A stretch of 64,000 nt of DNA from Megalopta genalis (taxonomy: Eukaryota; Arthropoda; Insecta; Hymenoptera; Halictidae), in NCBI RefSeq assembly GCF_051020955.1, contig NC_135018.1, positions 2,836,001-2,900,000 of the forward strand, given 5' to 3'. The notes under the pieces were generated by a model. That model was not told the origin of the DNA. It ran no database searches and saw only the letters and a list, made by a program, of their open reading frames with translations. Shown here piece after piece: positions 46,449 to 57,698 of this stretch; within the stretch, counting starts at the first letter, position 1; every line of letters starts with the position of its first letter. Both the position numbers and the translations under genes were made by a program.

Positions 46449-47619
46449 CACCGCCGCCATTGCAGTCGTTAATCTCAACGCCTCGCAAAGCATAGTTGCT
46501 TGAATTCATAATTATCGATTTTACGAGCATTGCCATTCTTCGCTGGCCATCGCGGAAAAGAAACCGACCGGCATAAAAATTATCCTGCAATTACGTAAGA
46601 GGGTTTCTTGGGCCGTTCTCGTTACCCTCGATTCCATTTTTGCCCCGTTAAGTGCAAGGTCAGGATACGCAGAAGAGTTGATCCCCGGTATTGCGCTCGG
46701 ATGAACGGCGCCGCGTTCCATTCTGAAGGCTTTCTCGTTTTAATCCCCCGATTTCAGGTCTGTCGACCGTGTGTACCTCGGTTTTTATGCGCCATTCAGC
46801 GGCCTTCAATGCGGTATATTAAGATTAACGACTGCACTCGTTATCCCGCCGACGTTTTCCGCTGCTATTCGCGGGACGCGCATCGTCTGTGTCGCGGTGC
46901 TCTGTTCGCGCGTCGCGACGGTCAGCCGAAATAAACGTTCTTTAAAACAATCCGCGAACGCGTTTCGACACGGTCGCTCGAATTAATTTCTTATTTATCG
47001 CTTCGAAAGTGTTTTCTATTCTATTCAGCTGGGATTCAATATACTTTTAATCGCTTCCGATAAAGCGCGGCGTTCTCGTAAATAATGAAGCCGCGGCTTC
47101 GACGCGTGAAACAGCTGGCGATAAATCCAGGCTTTATTAAGAAATCTCGCGGTCGTTCGACGACGATTAAAGCGCATCATGGCACGCTCGAATCATGCAG
47201 ATCTAACATAATGTTGTTATAGGTTTCGCTCTGTATGATCGAAGTTCTTAACAAGGTAACTTTTTTTGCCGGTAACGTTTATGGAAGCGTAACGGGACGC
47301 GGACAAAGTTGACGCGACAGCATGAACGAAGTTTTTCTAACAAGCAGACTATTGTATAACTTATTCTGATAAAGTTCTTTTATCATTCGCTTAACACTTT
47401 CTGGCCGAGCGTAAAAGACAGTTCTTAGAATTTTATTGGACGATTCGCTGGACATTTTCACCCGAAGCGTCTTCGATCTACTTGACGACGCGGGAAAACG
47501 TGCGCGAGGGCGAAAGCGTTTCGGTGGAGCGATTATTGTGGAGGGGAAGATTTTTTCCTCAAGATCGTATTCATTGATCGGTAGAACGTTATAATTAGAT
47601 TTGCGGACATTTATGCGAA
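46449..47619. other. Unique sequence, GC-richer in part
   Basis: Around 46600-47000 several overlapping frames are open on both strands (up to 108 codons). No motif and no clear exon structure is seen. An acceptor-like TTCTATTCAG lies at about 47020. Confidence 0.4.
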
Positions 47620-48000
47620 GTGCCGCCTCGCGCCGACTGATCTCGCCTCTCATTGGTCGTTGTTTTTTTTTAATAAGGAAAAAAAAAAGAGTTACTCGAA
47701 ATGACCACAGGAACTCCATACTTCTTGGAAGTATCATAATTTTGGGATATAATATATATATAATAATATAATAATAATATATAATATATATAATAATATA
47801 TATAATATATAATAATATAATAATAATATATATAATATATAATAATATAATAATAATATATATAATATATAATAATATAATAATAATATATATAATATAT
47901 AATATATAATAATATATATATAATTTGGGAGATAATAAATATTATTTTAGTTATTAAGATTTTATTTTAGGTTGCCCGCATAATTATGGGACACCCTGTA
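47620..48000 (+). mobile_element. MITE-C, right half with AT expansion
   Basis: It contains CGCCTCTCATTGGTCGTTG, a shortened arm with GGAAAAAAAAAAGAGTTACT, then a long TAATAATATATATAATA insert (47745-47925). The terminus is GGGACACCCTGTA. Confidence 0.75.
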
Positions 48001-48904
48001 TGGGTTAAATTGTGTTCTTAAAATATATCAAGGAAAAATTAATGAATCCATAGGGTGTGCTATTTTCTTAGCACCTGTATATCTAACATAGAACAGCGTT
48101 ATTTTTAAGACTATTTATCAACCGACTATGAACTGTCTCCTTCACTTATTTTAACTTAATTATTTTTCACATTATTTTTTATTATTATTATTTTATTATT
48201 ATACCTTGCTTATTGCAAGATCCCTGGCATTAAGGGTTAGCTGTAAACACGACTCCAGCGTGTTGCTATCGGACGCGAAGTATTAATATACCTGATTGTG
48301 ATAGCTAGGAGAGTTCTTAAAGCTGCGTGCTTCTTTTAAAAAAAAAAACAGACTGTCAAGATTGTTAACATTGCCAGGTCTCAAAGTATTGATTTTTCAG
48401 TAAATTATTATTACATATTTTAGGTACACTTTTTGTAGGAACCAGTGTGAATTAATAGATGTGGACAAACATTTTTATAAACAACGGCACAGTCAAGTAA
48501 AATTATAATTATATTTATATTACTCATCCGTGAGAATATATCCGTGAGAATTTATCTCTATATCTCAGACCATAATTGATGGTCATGATTATAGTGCTCT
48601 TTTGTTATTTATATGACACCGTGTTACATTTTACGTACACACATGTCTCACGAATTGTGCGATATTAATGAAAAAAAATACAATATGCTTTTTATTCATA
48701 AATTTAATAATCAAAATCACATATTCGAAACATGTTCAAAATAGTTTCTCGTTTTTCCAAGGAAATGATGTAAGAATGAAATTCTAACGCTTCTTTCGTG
48801 CAGTTCTGTGTAACTTTAAACAATTAAAAATGTCAAAGACGAATATTATCAGCTAATATTTGAGGCTAGTAATAAGTAATAGAAAAAAAGTAAAGGGAGG
48901 TTAT
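48001..48904. other. Unique sequence
   Basis: No gene recognised. AT-rich with a (TTA)n run at about 48175-48200. Confidence 0.5.
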
Positions 48905-49025
48905 GTACACATTATTAAGTATATATTATAGTATTATTAAGTATATATTATAATTATATATTATAGTATTATTAAGTATATATTATAACTATATATTATA
49001 GTATTATTAAGTACATATTATAAGT
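48905..49025. repeat. TATTATTAAGTATATATTATA tandem repeat
   Basis: The TATTATTAAGTATATATTAT block is present about four times with 22-27 bp spacing, just upstream of the recursive-splice-like site. Confidence 0.85.
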
Positions 49026-49040
49026 ATATACTACGTTCCT

Positions 49041-49070
49041 AAATTGTTTATTTATCTGTTTCAGGTAAGT
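49041..49070 (+). other. Candidate recursive (zero-exon) splice site
   Basis: A pyrimidine-rich tract (TTTATTTATCTGTTT) ends in CAG at 49062-49064 and is followed at once by GTAAGT at 49065-49070. A juxtaposed 3' and 5' splice site of this form is the signature of recursive splicing, used in insects to remove very long introns in steps. It lies 29.6 kb downstream of the donor at 19434/19435, on the same strand, in a region without exons. That context supports it, but a single site can arise by chance. Confidence 0.45.
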
Positions 49071-49476
49071 GGCGGTCTATCGAAGCGACAACGAGCAATC
49101 GTTGACTAAATAGTAAGTTGACTAAACATCCGTTTTCTGTCGCGACCATTTATCATACGAAGTGGAATAGATCACTTATCATGTAAATTGACGGAGTTTA
49201 TGTCCCGATAACGACGCGTGGCGCGTTATATATATATAGAGCCTGATGCAATTATCCACCTTTAAGGTAGAATCGATGAACTAAGGTGCCCCCCATCGTA
49301 CAGCGTAAACGATTTACTGTATGAAACTCATCGGCGACGGTGCGAAGGTCAACTAAGCGACAGTTAATCGAAATGATCGTCCATCCTTTCTGAAGCAACA
49401 ATAAAAGCGCACAGAGTAAACCGTCTTAATGGTCTTAGTTTCTCGAAGTTCGCATTTAAACTTTCAGGCCCGACGC

Positions 49477-49578
49477 GCCACTATAGTGGCTTTCGCGGAT
49501 GTCATCTTTCAGAACGACGCGCCACTATAGTGGCTTTCGCGGATGTCATCTCTCTGGACGACGCGCCACTATAGTGGC
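49477..49578. repeat. GCCACTATAGTGGC palindrome in three 44-bp tandem units
   Basis: The 14-bp perfect palindrome starts at 49477, 49521 and 49565, each preceded by CGACGC and, in the first two, followed by TTTCGCGGATGTCATCT. The exact 44-bp spacing is about four helical turns. It could be a dimeric-protein binding array or a small minisatellite. Confidence 0.9.
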
Positions 49579-49677
49579 TTGCTCTAGTAGCTCACTCGCT
49601 CATCGTTTGAATCAAATAATCGTCTTCATATGCATTGTTTCACATTTCTTTTTCCTTCACATCGATTTACAACAGTC

Positions 49678-50348
49678 TACAGGGTGTCCCAAAAATGTCT
49701 CGCAATCCGGAAATGGCGGGTTCCTCGGATCATTTGAAGCAACTTCTTCCTTTACAAAAATGTTCTCCGAGGCACCGTTAACGAGTTATTAACGAAAAAC
49801 AGTGACCAATAAGAATCGAGTACGGCTGACGCGAGGCGGCCCAGCCAATCAGCGCGCGAAGCCCAGTTCCGCTCATTGGCTCGATCGCCTCGCGCCAGCC
49901 GAGCTCGCCTCTCATTGGTCACTGTTTTTCGTTAATAACTCGTTAACGGTGCCTCGGAGAACATTTTTGTAAAGGAAAAGGTTGCTTCAAATGGCCTGAG
50001 GAACCCGCCACTTTCGGATTGCGAGGCATTTTTGGGATTTCTAATATCTCGATTCTTGATATATTAGCCCTTTTAATATCTTGATTCTTGATATATTAGC
50101 CCTTCTAATACCTTGATTCTTGATATATTAGCCCTTCTAATACCTTGATTCTTGATATATTAGCCCTTCTAATACCTTGATTCTTGATATATTAGCCCTT
50201 CTAATACCTTGATTCTTGATATATTAGCCCTTCTAATATCTTGATTCTTGATATATTAGCCCTTCTAATATCTTGATTCTTGATATATTAGCCCTTCTAA
50301 TATCTAGATTCTTGATATATCAGCCCTTCTAACAATTGACACCCTGTA
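49678..50348. mobile_element. MITE-C, complete, with an internal minisatellite
   Basis: It starts TACAGGGTGTCCCAAAAATG, has two full mirrored arms around a GC-rich centre (GCTCATTGGCTCG, CAGCCAATCAGCG), and ends GACACCCTGTA. A 32-bp minisatellite of nine units has grown 10-20 bp inside the right terminus, separating the last bases from the arm. Without it the element is about 370 bp, as for the copy at 54.2 kb. Confidence 0.9.
50051..50338. repeat. 32-bp minisatellite, 9 units
   Basis: GATTCTTGATATATTAGCCC plus TTCTAATACCTT repeats with starts at 50051, 50083, 50115 and on to 50307, exactly 32 bp each. Only a few substitutions are seen, so expansion is recent or homogenised. Confidence 0.97.
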
Positions 50349-50469
50349 CATTCAGACAGAATATACCGTATCAGACTTTGTACAGTACACATCAGACTGT
50401 GCCGTCCAGAGAAATAGCCTCGCGCAGAATTCAGCCGCAGTAATACATTTGCTTACCCTATCTCCGACA

Positions 50470-50690
50470 TACAGTAATGTCTCCCTTACTGACGCTCAGA
50501 TTGTCCACTAAAATGTGTAATTTGGGAAGAGGAGATACGATTATTCTTGAGCCTTGCGGCTCGTTTTTATAATTATGGACAATTTATAACTATAAAAATA
50601 AACCGCAAGCCTCGAATAATCGTATCTCCTCTTCCCAAATTGTCCATTTTTGTGCGCAATCCGGGCGTCAATTAGAGAGACATTACTGTA
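50470..50690. mobile_element. MITE-A, full-length copy
   Basis: A 221-bp palindrome: TACAGTAATGTCTCCCTTAC at the left, AGAGAGACATTACTGTA at the right, GCCTTGCGGCTCG and its worn mirror around a TTTTTATA/TATAAAAA centre. It is the cleanest single copy in the window and a good reference for the family. Confidence 0.9.
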
Positions 50691-51745
50691 ACGATTTCTT
50701 TTCATATCTGTATGCTTTATCGCAGTGTGCAATATATGGAAAACCCTAACGCCGTTGATGTCCGTTTACAAGGCCCGATGGAAGCGTTCGAAGGTTTTAA
50801 ACGAGAATCGTTTATCGTTACGCGTAACGATAACCATCCACGTGCCATCCTCGGAACGATTCCCTTCTGCTCCTATTCTACTTCGAAATCTTATTTCCAA
50901 TCTTCCAAGGTAGCTCGTTACAGCAATCCTTTCCTTGATTTCTATCGAGTTTTGATTCTTCCTCCGTCGCCGGCGAGGAAACGTATCAATTCGTTGCTAT
51001 TCTTTCAACATACAAGACTTTCCAAAAGCCCCGAAACGTTCACGTATCAAATAGAGCAAGATTTTTGTACAAAATGTTTCGGATAAAAGTGTGCAGATAT
51101 CAAACATTCTATTTAATAGCCGCAATCGTTTGACCTTGATTGTACGAATGAAGGAAAAATCAGAAAACGTTCGGCTAACTTTAAAGCACAAAGTAAAGTT
51201 TGATCGCAATCTTGTTCGTTACTAAATACGTAAATAGCAAACGTTGAAGTGTACCATTTTGCGAATACTTTCACAGCGTCAAAGTATTGTATTTAATTAA
51301 TCAGGCATTGTGTTTAATTGAATACAAAATGTAGTAGATAAATAAAATAGAAGATAATATATATATAGAAGATATAAAGGTAAATAAATAGTAGATAAAC
51401 GCAGTAAATCGTCGCTGTCAACAGGTAGCCACCTTAGAGTTTTTCGCAGTCAGTTCGGAGGAACTAACAAAGAACGCGAGCACAAATAAAAGAGGAAGAT
51501 CTGACGTTCTCTCGGTGTAATTTACATCCGAGCGAAGGCTGAACGGCACGGCGCCATCGTGTTCCTTTGAAGTGCTGCGAAACAGAAGAATTTCCAAGTA
51601 AAAATGTAAATTGTGAAAGATGCTGCCGAGTAATTGTACTAGATTAACGCTAGATTATTAAAAGTGATCCTTTGATGACTAGCTAGCCGTTTATTTATTA
51701 TTGACACTACGTCGAACGTTTCAAACTGACTTGTTTATTATTAAT
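50691..51745. other. Unique sequence
   Basis: A plus-strand frame of 124 codons (50712-51086) is open but has no motif I recognise. No other feature. Confidence 0.45.
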
Positions 51746-52015
51746 ACTAATTATACTAATTATATATATTATTATATTATTATAATTATATATATATATA
51801 TATTATATTATAATATATAATAATATATAATATAATAATAATAATAATAATAATATAATAATAATATAAAATAATATATAATATAATAATAATAATAATA
51901 ATAATATAATAATAATATAAAATAATATATAATATAATATATATAATATATATTATATTTTATATTATATTATCATCGATTATATTATATAATATATATT
52001 AAATTACAATTATTA
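51746..52015. repeat. AT-only repeat region
   Basis: TAATAATATAATAATAATAT blocks and TATAATATAATATATATAAT blocks repeat in mixed order. Confidence 0.85.
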
Positions 52016-52139
52016 ATACTAGATCTATCAAACCGGTCAAAACGATCGCCTTCCGATTATTTTATTCAACAGTTGTTGATACCGTAAAAAATGCTTCTAG
52101 AAGAAATGATTAAATAAACCTCTTTGGTATACAGGCATG

Positions 52140-52576
52140 TACAGGGTGTCCCAAAAATGTCCCTCGATCCGGAAATAGCGGATTCCTGGGATCGTTCGAA
52201 GCAACCTTTTTCTTAGCGAAAATGCGACCCGCGGCTTCGTTGACGAGTAATTATGGAAAAACCGCGGACCAATCGGAGAGCGAGCACGGCAGACGAATTT
52301 CACAGCGAGGACGTGCGAAGCTTACAAATGGCGCTGACCCGACCGAAAATCCCTCACTGTTCGGCGCGGTCGTATACCTGCGATCAGCTGTGCACAGTTC
52401 GATTTAGTGGTTCAAGGTCGGCGCACCGCTCAGCGTAGTCTGCCATTCTTCCGAAAATAGTATGTCGTACTCGCTCTTTTATTGGTACCTGTTCTTCGTT
52501 GAAAATTCGTTAATTAAGTCGTGAACAATATTTTCACTAAGAAAAGAAATTACTTCAAATCACGCGACACCCTGTA
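52140..52576. mobile_element. MITE-C, diverged copy
   Basis: Termini TACAGGGTGTCCCAAAAATG and GCGACACCCTGTA are kept. The left arm is clear (GGAAATAGCGGATTCCTGGG, TTTTTCTTAGCGAAAATGCG) but the centre and right arm are heavily substituted. The 61-codon frames within it are accidental. Confidence 0.8.
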
Positions 52577-52599
52577 TATTACGATATAAATTTGTAGCC

Positions 52600-52979
52600 T
52601 AATCTGCTGTCTACTATTTCAGAGCAACATTCTGGAAAATTACGACTATTTGAATAATTATGAATATTTGTATAGTAACAATATGTTTAATTTATAATCT
52701 GCTGTCTACTATTTCAGAGCAACATTCTGGAAAATTACGACTATTTGAATAATTAAGAATATTTGTATAGTAACAATATGTTTAATTTATAATCTGCTGT
52801 CTACTATTTCAGAGCAACATTCTGGAAAATTACGACTATTTGAATAATTATGAATATTTGTATAGTAACAATATGTTTAATTTATAATCTGCTGTCTACT
52901 ATTTCAGAGCAACATTCTGGAAAATTACGACTATTTAAATAATTATGAATATTTATATAGTAACAATATGTTTAATCGC
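52600..52979 (+). repeat. 95-bp tandem repeat, 4 units, each with an acceptor-like site
   Basis: Units start at 52600, 52695, 52790 and 52885, exactly 95 bp apart and almost identical. Each contains TAATCTGCTGTCTACTATTT followed by CAG, a good branch-point/pyrimidine/acceptor pattern. A frame SNILENYDYLNNYEYLYS then stays open, with a weak GTAACA donor-like site after about 52 nt. It lies downstream of the putative gene on the same strand. It may be a minisatellite that happens to include an acceptor, or duplicated micro-exons. Confidence 0.9.
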
Positions 52980-53319
52980 AGCAGTGATTTTACTTGAAAT
53001 ATATTTGAAGCACAAATATACAACAGAAATGCAAACGAACATTTATACAAATCAGAAACTCGCAGAAATTCATTGAAAAAACAGCATAACATATTAAATA
53101 ACAATGAAAAGTGTCCAACTGTTATCATTTATGAACAGAGCAACAAGTTAAAAACGATGAAGAATTTAGCATGGATATTCATACCGTAACAATATTTAAC
53201 TGTGAGATCAATTTCGTTAACAATGTTATTCAAGCGAAATTTGCTGCTTAAATCTTTTCACCGCGTGGAATTGTTTCTTCCTTTCCTCCGATTCATCAGA
53301 AGCCACGGATATTCGAGAA
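52980..53319. other. Unique sequence
   Basis: No gene recognised. Confidence 0.5.
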
Positions 53320-53520
53320 TATATATAAGTCTATTATTATCTATATAATATATATATTAGTACTTATATATATAACGCGATAATAGATATAATATATTAT
53401 ATATTATATTATATAATATTATAAATTATATATAAATTACATAAATTGTATAATATTATATAATATATTATAATATATTATCTATATACATATAAGTCTA
53501 TTATTATCTATATTTAGTGA
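53320..53520. repeat. AT-rich palindromic repeat
   Basis: ATATAAGTCTATTATTATCTATAT occurs at both ends of the stretch, around a TATATTATATAATATTATA core. There is no coding content. Confidence 0.75.
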
Positions 53521-54209
53521 ACACAATGTCGCTGGATCCGTGCAACCCTTGACTCAACTACACCACGGATTCTCTAACATGCGCCTACATATAAGCATCT
53601 ATTTTTTTTTAGCGAGTGCGTATATTTTCTGTTCATTTTACACACAATATAGCCACGAGTGAAGGAGAACGGTGTGACCTAGAAAATGCTACGGTTAAAA
53701 AAGGTAGAAAGAGTATTGATCGCGATGATACAAAGAACCAGTTAGAGAGTTACGTTCTTCGAGAAAGACACGCGTTGAAGAAACGTTCGAAGGGACAGAG
53801 TCTTCTGGTCTATCCTTGACATAGACGTTGCTATTTTCTACTTGTTCTGCGACGTCGTCTGCGATGATAGAACTGTTATTTTCTGCTGAAAGGAAAGAAC
53901 AACGTCCTCCTCCGAAAGCGGACGCAATCTATCAACTGCTGGAAGCAGGAACTTTCTGTTTCTTACGTACGAGTCGGCTGTAGTGACAGAAAAGCGATAC
54001 TATCTATCCACGAAGGACAAGTGCACGCGTATCTCTAACATCTTACAGACTTTCGTGATCCACTGTGACTGCCTTACCGACCTAGAAATTGGCGACTCGT
54101 TAGAACACACTTTTCTTTCATACGCGACAGTCAGACAGGTGGACTAAAACGCGAGTGTCTAGCTCGGCAAAATAATGTTTGTCGTTAGATCTTCCGCCAC
54201 GTGGATATA
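53521..54209. other. Unique sequence
   Basis: A 67-codon frame (53616-53819) is open; no motif recognised. Confidence 0.45.
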
Positions 54210-54578
54210 AACAGGGTATCCCAAAATTATGGGTACTCCAAAAATATCTCGCAATTCGGAAATGGGGGGTTCCTGAGGTCATTTGAAGTAACTTTTTCCT
54301 CAGCGAAAATGCAATCCGAGGCTTCGTTTGCGAGTTATTAAAGAAAAACACTGACCAATGAGAGGCGTGCTCGCCTGGCGCTAAGCGGCCGAGCCAATGG
54401 ACAACGACTGGGCCTGAGCGCCTGGCGCCAGCCGTGCTCGTCTCTTATTGGTCAGCGTTTCTTGTTAATAACTCGTAAACGAAGCCGCGGATTGCATTTT
54501 CGCTGAGGAAAAAGTTACTTCGAATGAACTCGGGAACCCTTATTTCCGGATTGCGAGACATTTTTGGGACACCCTGTA
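54210..54578. mobile_element. MITE-C, complete copy
   Basis: Ends ACAGGGTATCCCAAAATTAT and TTTTTGGGACACCCTGTA. Both arms are well kept (GTTATTAAAGAAAAACACTG, GTTAATAACTCGTAAACGAA). The centre carries CCAATGAGAGGCGTGCTCGC and TCTCTTATTGGTCAG. Near the left end an extra CCAAAAATATCTCGC suggests a short terminal duplication. Confidence 0.88.
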
Positions 54579-54692
54579 TACTATGTGTGCACAGCTATTA
54601 TATTTTGCGTTTTTTAGGGTTTTCTAGTGGCATAATCGAGCAACATTTATTTGTCTATTCTTCGTTATATACATATATACTGGTTTACAGTG

Positions 54693-54934
54693 TATGAGCC
54701 GTTTATTTTGAAAGTGGCATAAGTCACTTTGTTTTTAAGTCGATATATTTAAGGGTTTGCGTTTTAACACGTTTGAAAATATGGATGCTAACTTTCGAGA
54801 AGATTTACTTGTATTTGTTATCTCAGGATACTGATATTTTTCTCAGTATAAATAATTTCGTATAGACATTAAAAAATCACCACTTTTCATTACGGTAAAG
54901 TGACTTATGCCACTTTCAAAATAAACGGCTCATA
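54693..54934. mobile_element. TA-flanked inverted-repeat element (TATGAGCCGTTTATTTTG)
   Basis: The left end TATGAGCCGTTTATTTTGAA continuing AGTGGCATAAGTCACTTT is mirrored exactly by the right end (GTGACTTATGCCACTTTCAA, AATAAACGGCTCATA). The arms are at least 38 bp around about 165 bp of unique sequence. The length and TA-including ends fit a Tc1/mariner-type MITE. Confidence 0.8.
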
Positions 54935-55208
54935 TGTCATAAGGAAATCACAAATGATACTGTACAATCGCGTTTCAAACAGTTCGTCAAGTAACATAAT
55001 GTTATTTTGAAGAAATCATTTGCAAAATACATACCCCTAAGTAATAAAACAGTGTGGGATTACGCGTGTTCAAGGGAGTATTCCAGTCTAGAACCTTCGA
55101 GAAATCAATTTTTTGTTATTTCATTTTCTGAAAGTATTTTTATTTTCTTAATATTTCCATCAATGGATATTGTTGAATTTGAAAAATTGACGAAGTTATA
55201 AGCTTTTG

Positions 55209-55242
55209 CGTGTGACTTATGCCACTTTCAAAATAAACGGAA
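55209..55242 (+). mobile_element. Third copy of the same terminal repeat
   Basis: GTGACTTATGCCACTTTCAA followed by AATAAACGGAACG repeats the right terminus, about 305 bp further on. With the left end at 54693 it could bound a larger element of about 550 bp, of which the 242-bp one would be an internal deletion or a nested copy. A 64-codon frame (55007-55201) between them is unrecognised. Confidence 0.6.
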
Positions 55243-57473
55243 CGTTCTTCGCTGTTATAATGCTACCATTTCCGTGAAATCGAAGTGATTTATTTCATGA
55301 AATAAAAATTGGCAAGTTAGGATATACAATGTAGCGTATCTCTAATCTTTTTCAACTTTCGTCAATTCCACAGGCCGTCGCTGAAGGTATACAGTTTCGA
55401 ATATGTTGGCGCGGAACTGCACGTTTAAATCTGGACAAATAATCCGGTCACCCGTGGATGTGTAACACAGCAATCAGCGTGTTAAACGTCCCGTAAAATG
55501 ATCGGACAAAAGCTACTTGTTCTATACCATACACGGCGACAGTCACCGAAAATCGTACACCTAGGAATTCATCCGATTTTCTTTTATAAAACGTGATAAT
55601 TGTAGGAAATTACTAAAACGCACGTATAGACATGTAGTTCGACACTTGTTTATTTAATGTATAACAACAGTAGACGGGGGAATCTCTATGGAGACATCTT
55701 ACTATTTTTTTAATATTTATTTCGTCCCTGTAAAAATGCTGCGTGCCATAATAAACGATAATCGATACTGTGTTGGTAACATTACGAATATAATACTTAT
55801 AATATAATATAATATTATATATAATTAATATTAATATTATATATAAATTAATATATTAATACTTATAATAATTTTAACAAACTTCAGATTCAGATAGACA
55901 TCTTACGGGGTTTTCTGACTGTAGAACTACAGTCCGGGGGTTCTAACATCCCCTTACAATTTCAGTGTCGCGCTCGACGTTACCGATAGTGCATGAATCT
56001 GAGCACGTTAGCAAGAAGCGAATATTCTATATACTTCATTTCAGTATAATTATTTTTATGCATGTGTATGCTATATTTTTTATAATTTTTTTTTCTATTA
56101 TTTTATAATAGATATATTATTATTTCTATACCTATTTATTTCTATAATTTTTTTTCTATAATTATATAATCGAGTAAAGTAAATCGCAATGCTTTTACAC
56201 ACTTTTTTCTAAAAACGAAAACAGCTTTAATTAATTTTTGAAATTTACAGTGCTTGCATTCATCTTCATTGTCTGATAGCACTTTTCAATAATGATACAG
56301 ATTTTCTCTTGTATTCAGCTGTGATGACTCCCGTGTACATAAACTGCCGCATTCATCGAATTCTTGACTTTTGAGATTCTTCGAACTCATAACTTTTAGC
56401 ATTCATGGAATTCAAAGGCTTTATCATCAAAAATGATTGTTACATTTCAAAGGAATTTTACATAATTAAATAATAATATTTACTTATAATATAAGTATAT
56501 ATTATATATAATAATAATATAAGTATATATTTACTTATAATATAATATAATAATATTTTTTAATAATATTTACATTTTCTACGGAAACATTGACATGGCA
56601 AATGTGCATTAATTAGCATTTATATTAAAGCGAGATGTTCATTGCACAAATCTTATTGCAAGAAATTGTGTCGATATGAGGATATTTGTTAACATTAATT
56701 TGAAACTAATAGTAATACTTCTACAAATAATACTTGTTTAATAAAATGCTTAATCTACGAAAGAAAATGTAGTGTATAGATTAAAAATCTATTTCTGAAT
56801 TCCGATCACTTCTATAAGCAAGAAATAAATCACTGGGCATTTTCGTTACAAGCATTGATCGTTTAAATAAATCTATGAAATAAAATGCGACAACGTTATA
56901 CATTTTGTATTTTGAATGCTGATAACGCGCACACTTTATCTGCTGCAAATTGATGTAGTTCGTTAGTTGACCGTTCCATTCAGGTAGAGTTCGCTATCGT
57001 ATCGCAGTACATATTTACTATAGAGTCGGTAATTCAGAACCGTAGACGGAAATTGCATGGAATATTTGTGCAAATTTCAAGCCTGCGTTTCGAATTACCC
57101 GAAAACTCGTTCAACCGATGCTCCATTTCGACTGCAAAACGCAACCATAGACTTGCTCAACTTTGTATCCGCTGATAAGGCAGATACCTGGCGTTTTTCA
57201 TGCGATAAACGACGCGAAAAGGAGCTTCTTTCATTTTGCATTCGAGGGATGGGTGCTTGGGTGCTTGTAATCGATTCACCTTACCGATGGTTGCCGAGGA
57301 AGTTGACGAGAAATTTCCGGTTACTTGGCGCTGCATTCGTGTCTGCCATTATTAGGAAAATTTAATACTGTCAAAATTTAAATTATGCCACAGTTTGTCG
57401 AATATTTTACAATGTTGTTGATTCTTAGTGTGTCTTTTATTATTTTATTTATTTCATTCGCCAACTCTTTGCA
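55243..57473. other. Unique sequence, no gene recognised
   Basis: Contains short AT repeats at 55790-55870 and 56470-56570. A GTG-free ATG frame of 102 codons (57057-57365) has normal composition and several Cys, but no motif or splice context that I can support. Confidence 0.45.
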
Positions 57474-57698
57474 TTAACCCCTTGTACTATAGCAACGAGC
57501 TAGGCTCGTGACGAAGATTTCATAATACAACCTGCTAAATATTAATGTTTTTTATTTGTTCTAAATCGAAAGAAAATTGGATTCTTCTGTTATTAAAATC
57601 TAGAAAAGAAAGTAAACGAAGATGTACAAGGAACAAAAATTGTCTCGTTTTATTAGAGAAATTATTAAGGACGAAGAAGGGGTAGCACAAAGGGTTAA
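57474..57698. mobile_element. piggyBac-like MITE (TTAA-flanked, 225 bp)
   Basis: TTAA at both ends (57474-57477, 57695-57698). The inverted ends are TTAACCCCTTGTACTATAGC on the left and TTAACCCTTTGTGCTACCCC read inward from the right. The left side has a GAGCTAGGCTC palindrome. The ends resemble those at 3338-3990 (TTAACCCCTTAATG), suggesting related families. Confidence 0.75.

Noticed and set aside
46608..46934. Overlapping GC-richer frames as an exon of the putative host gene
   Set aside because: Frames are open on both strands with no acceptor/donor pair that brackets one of them convincingly.
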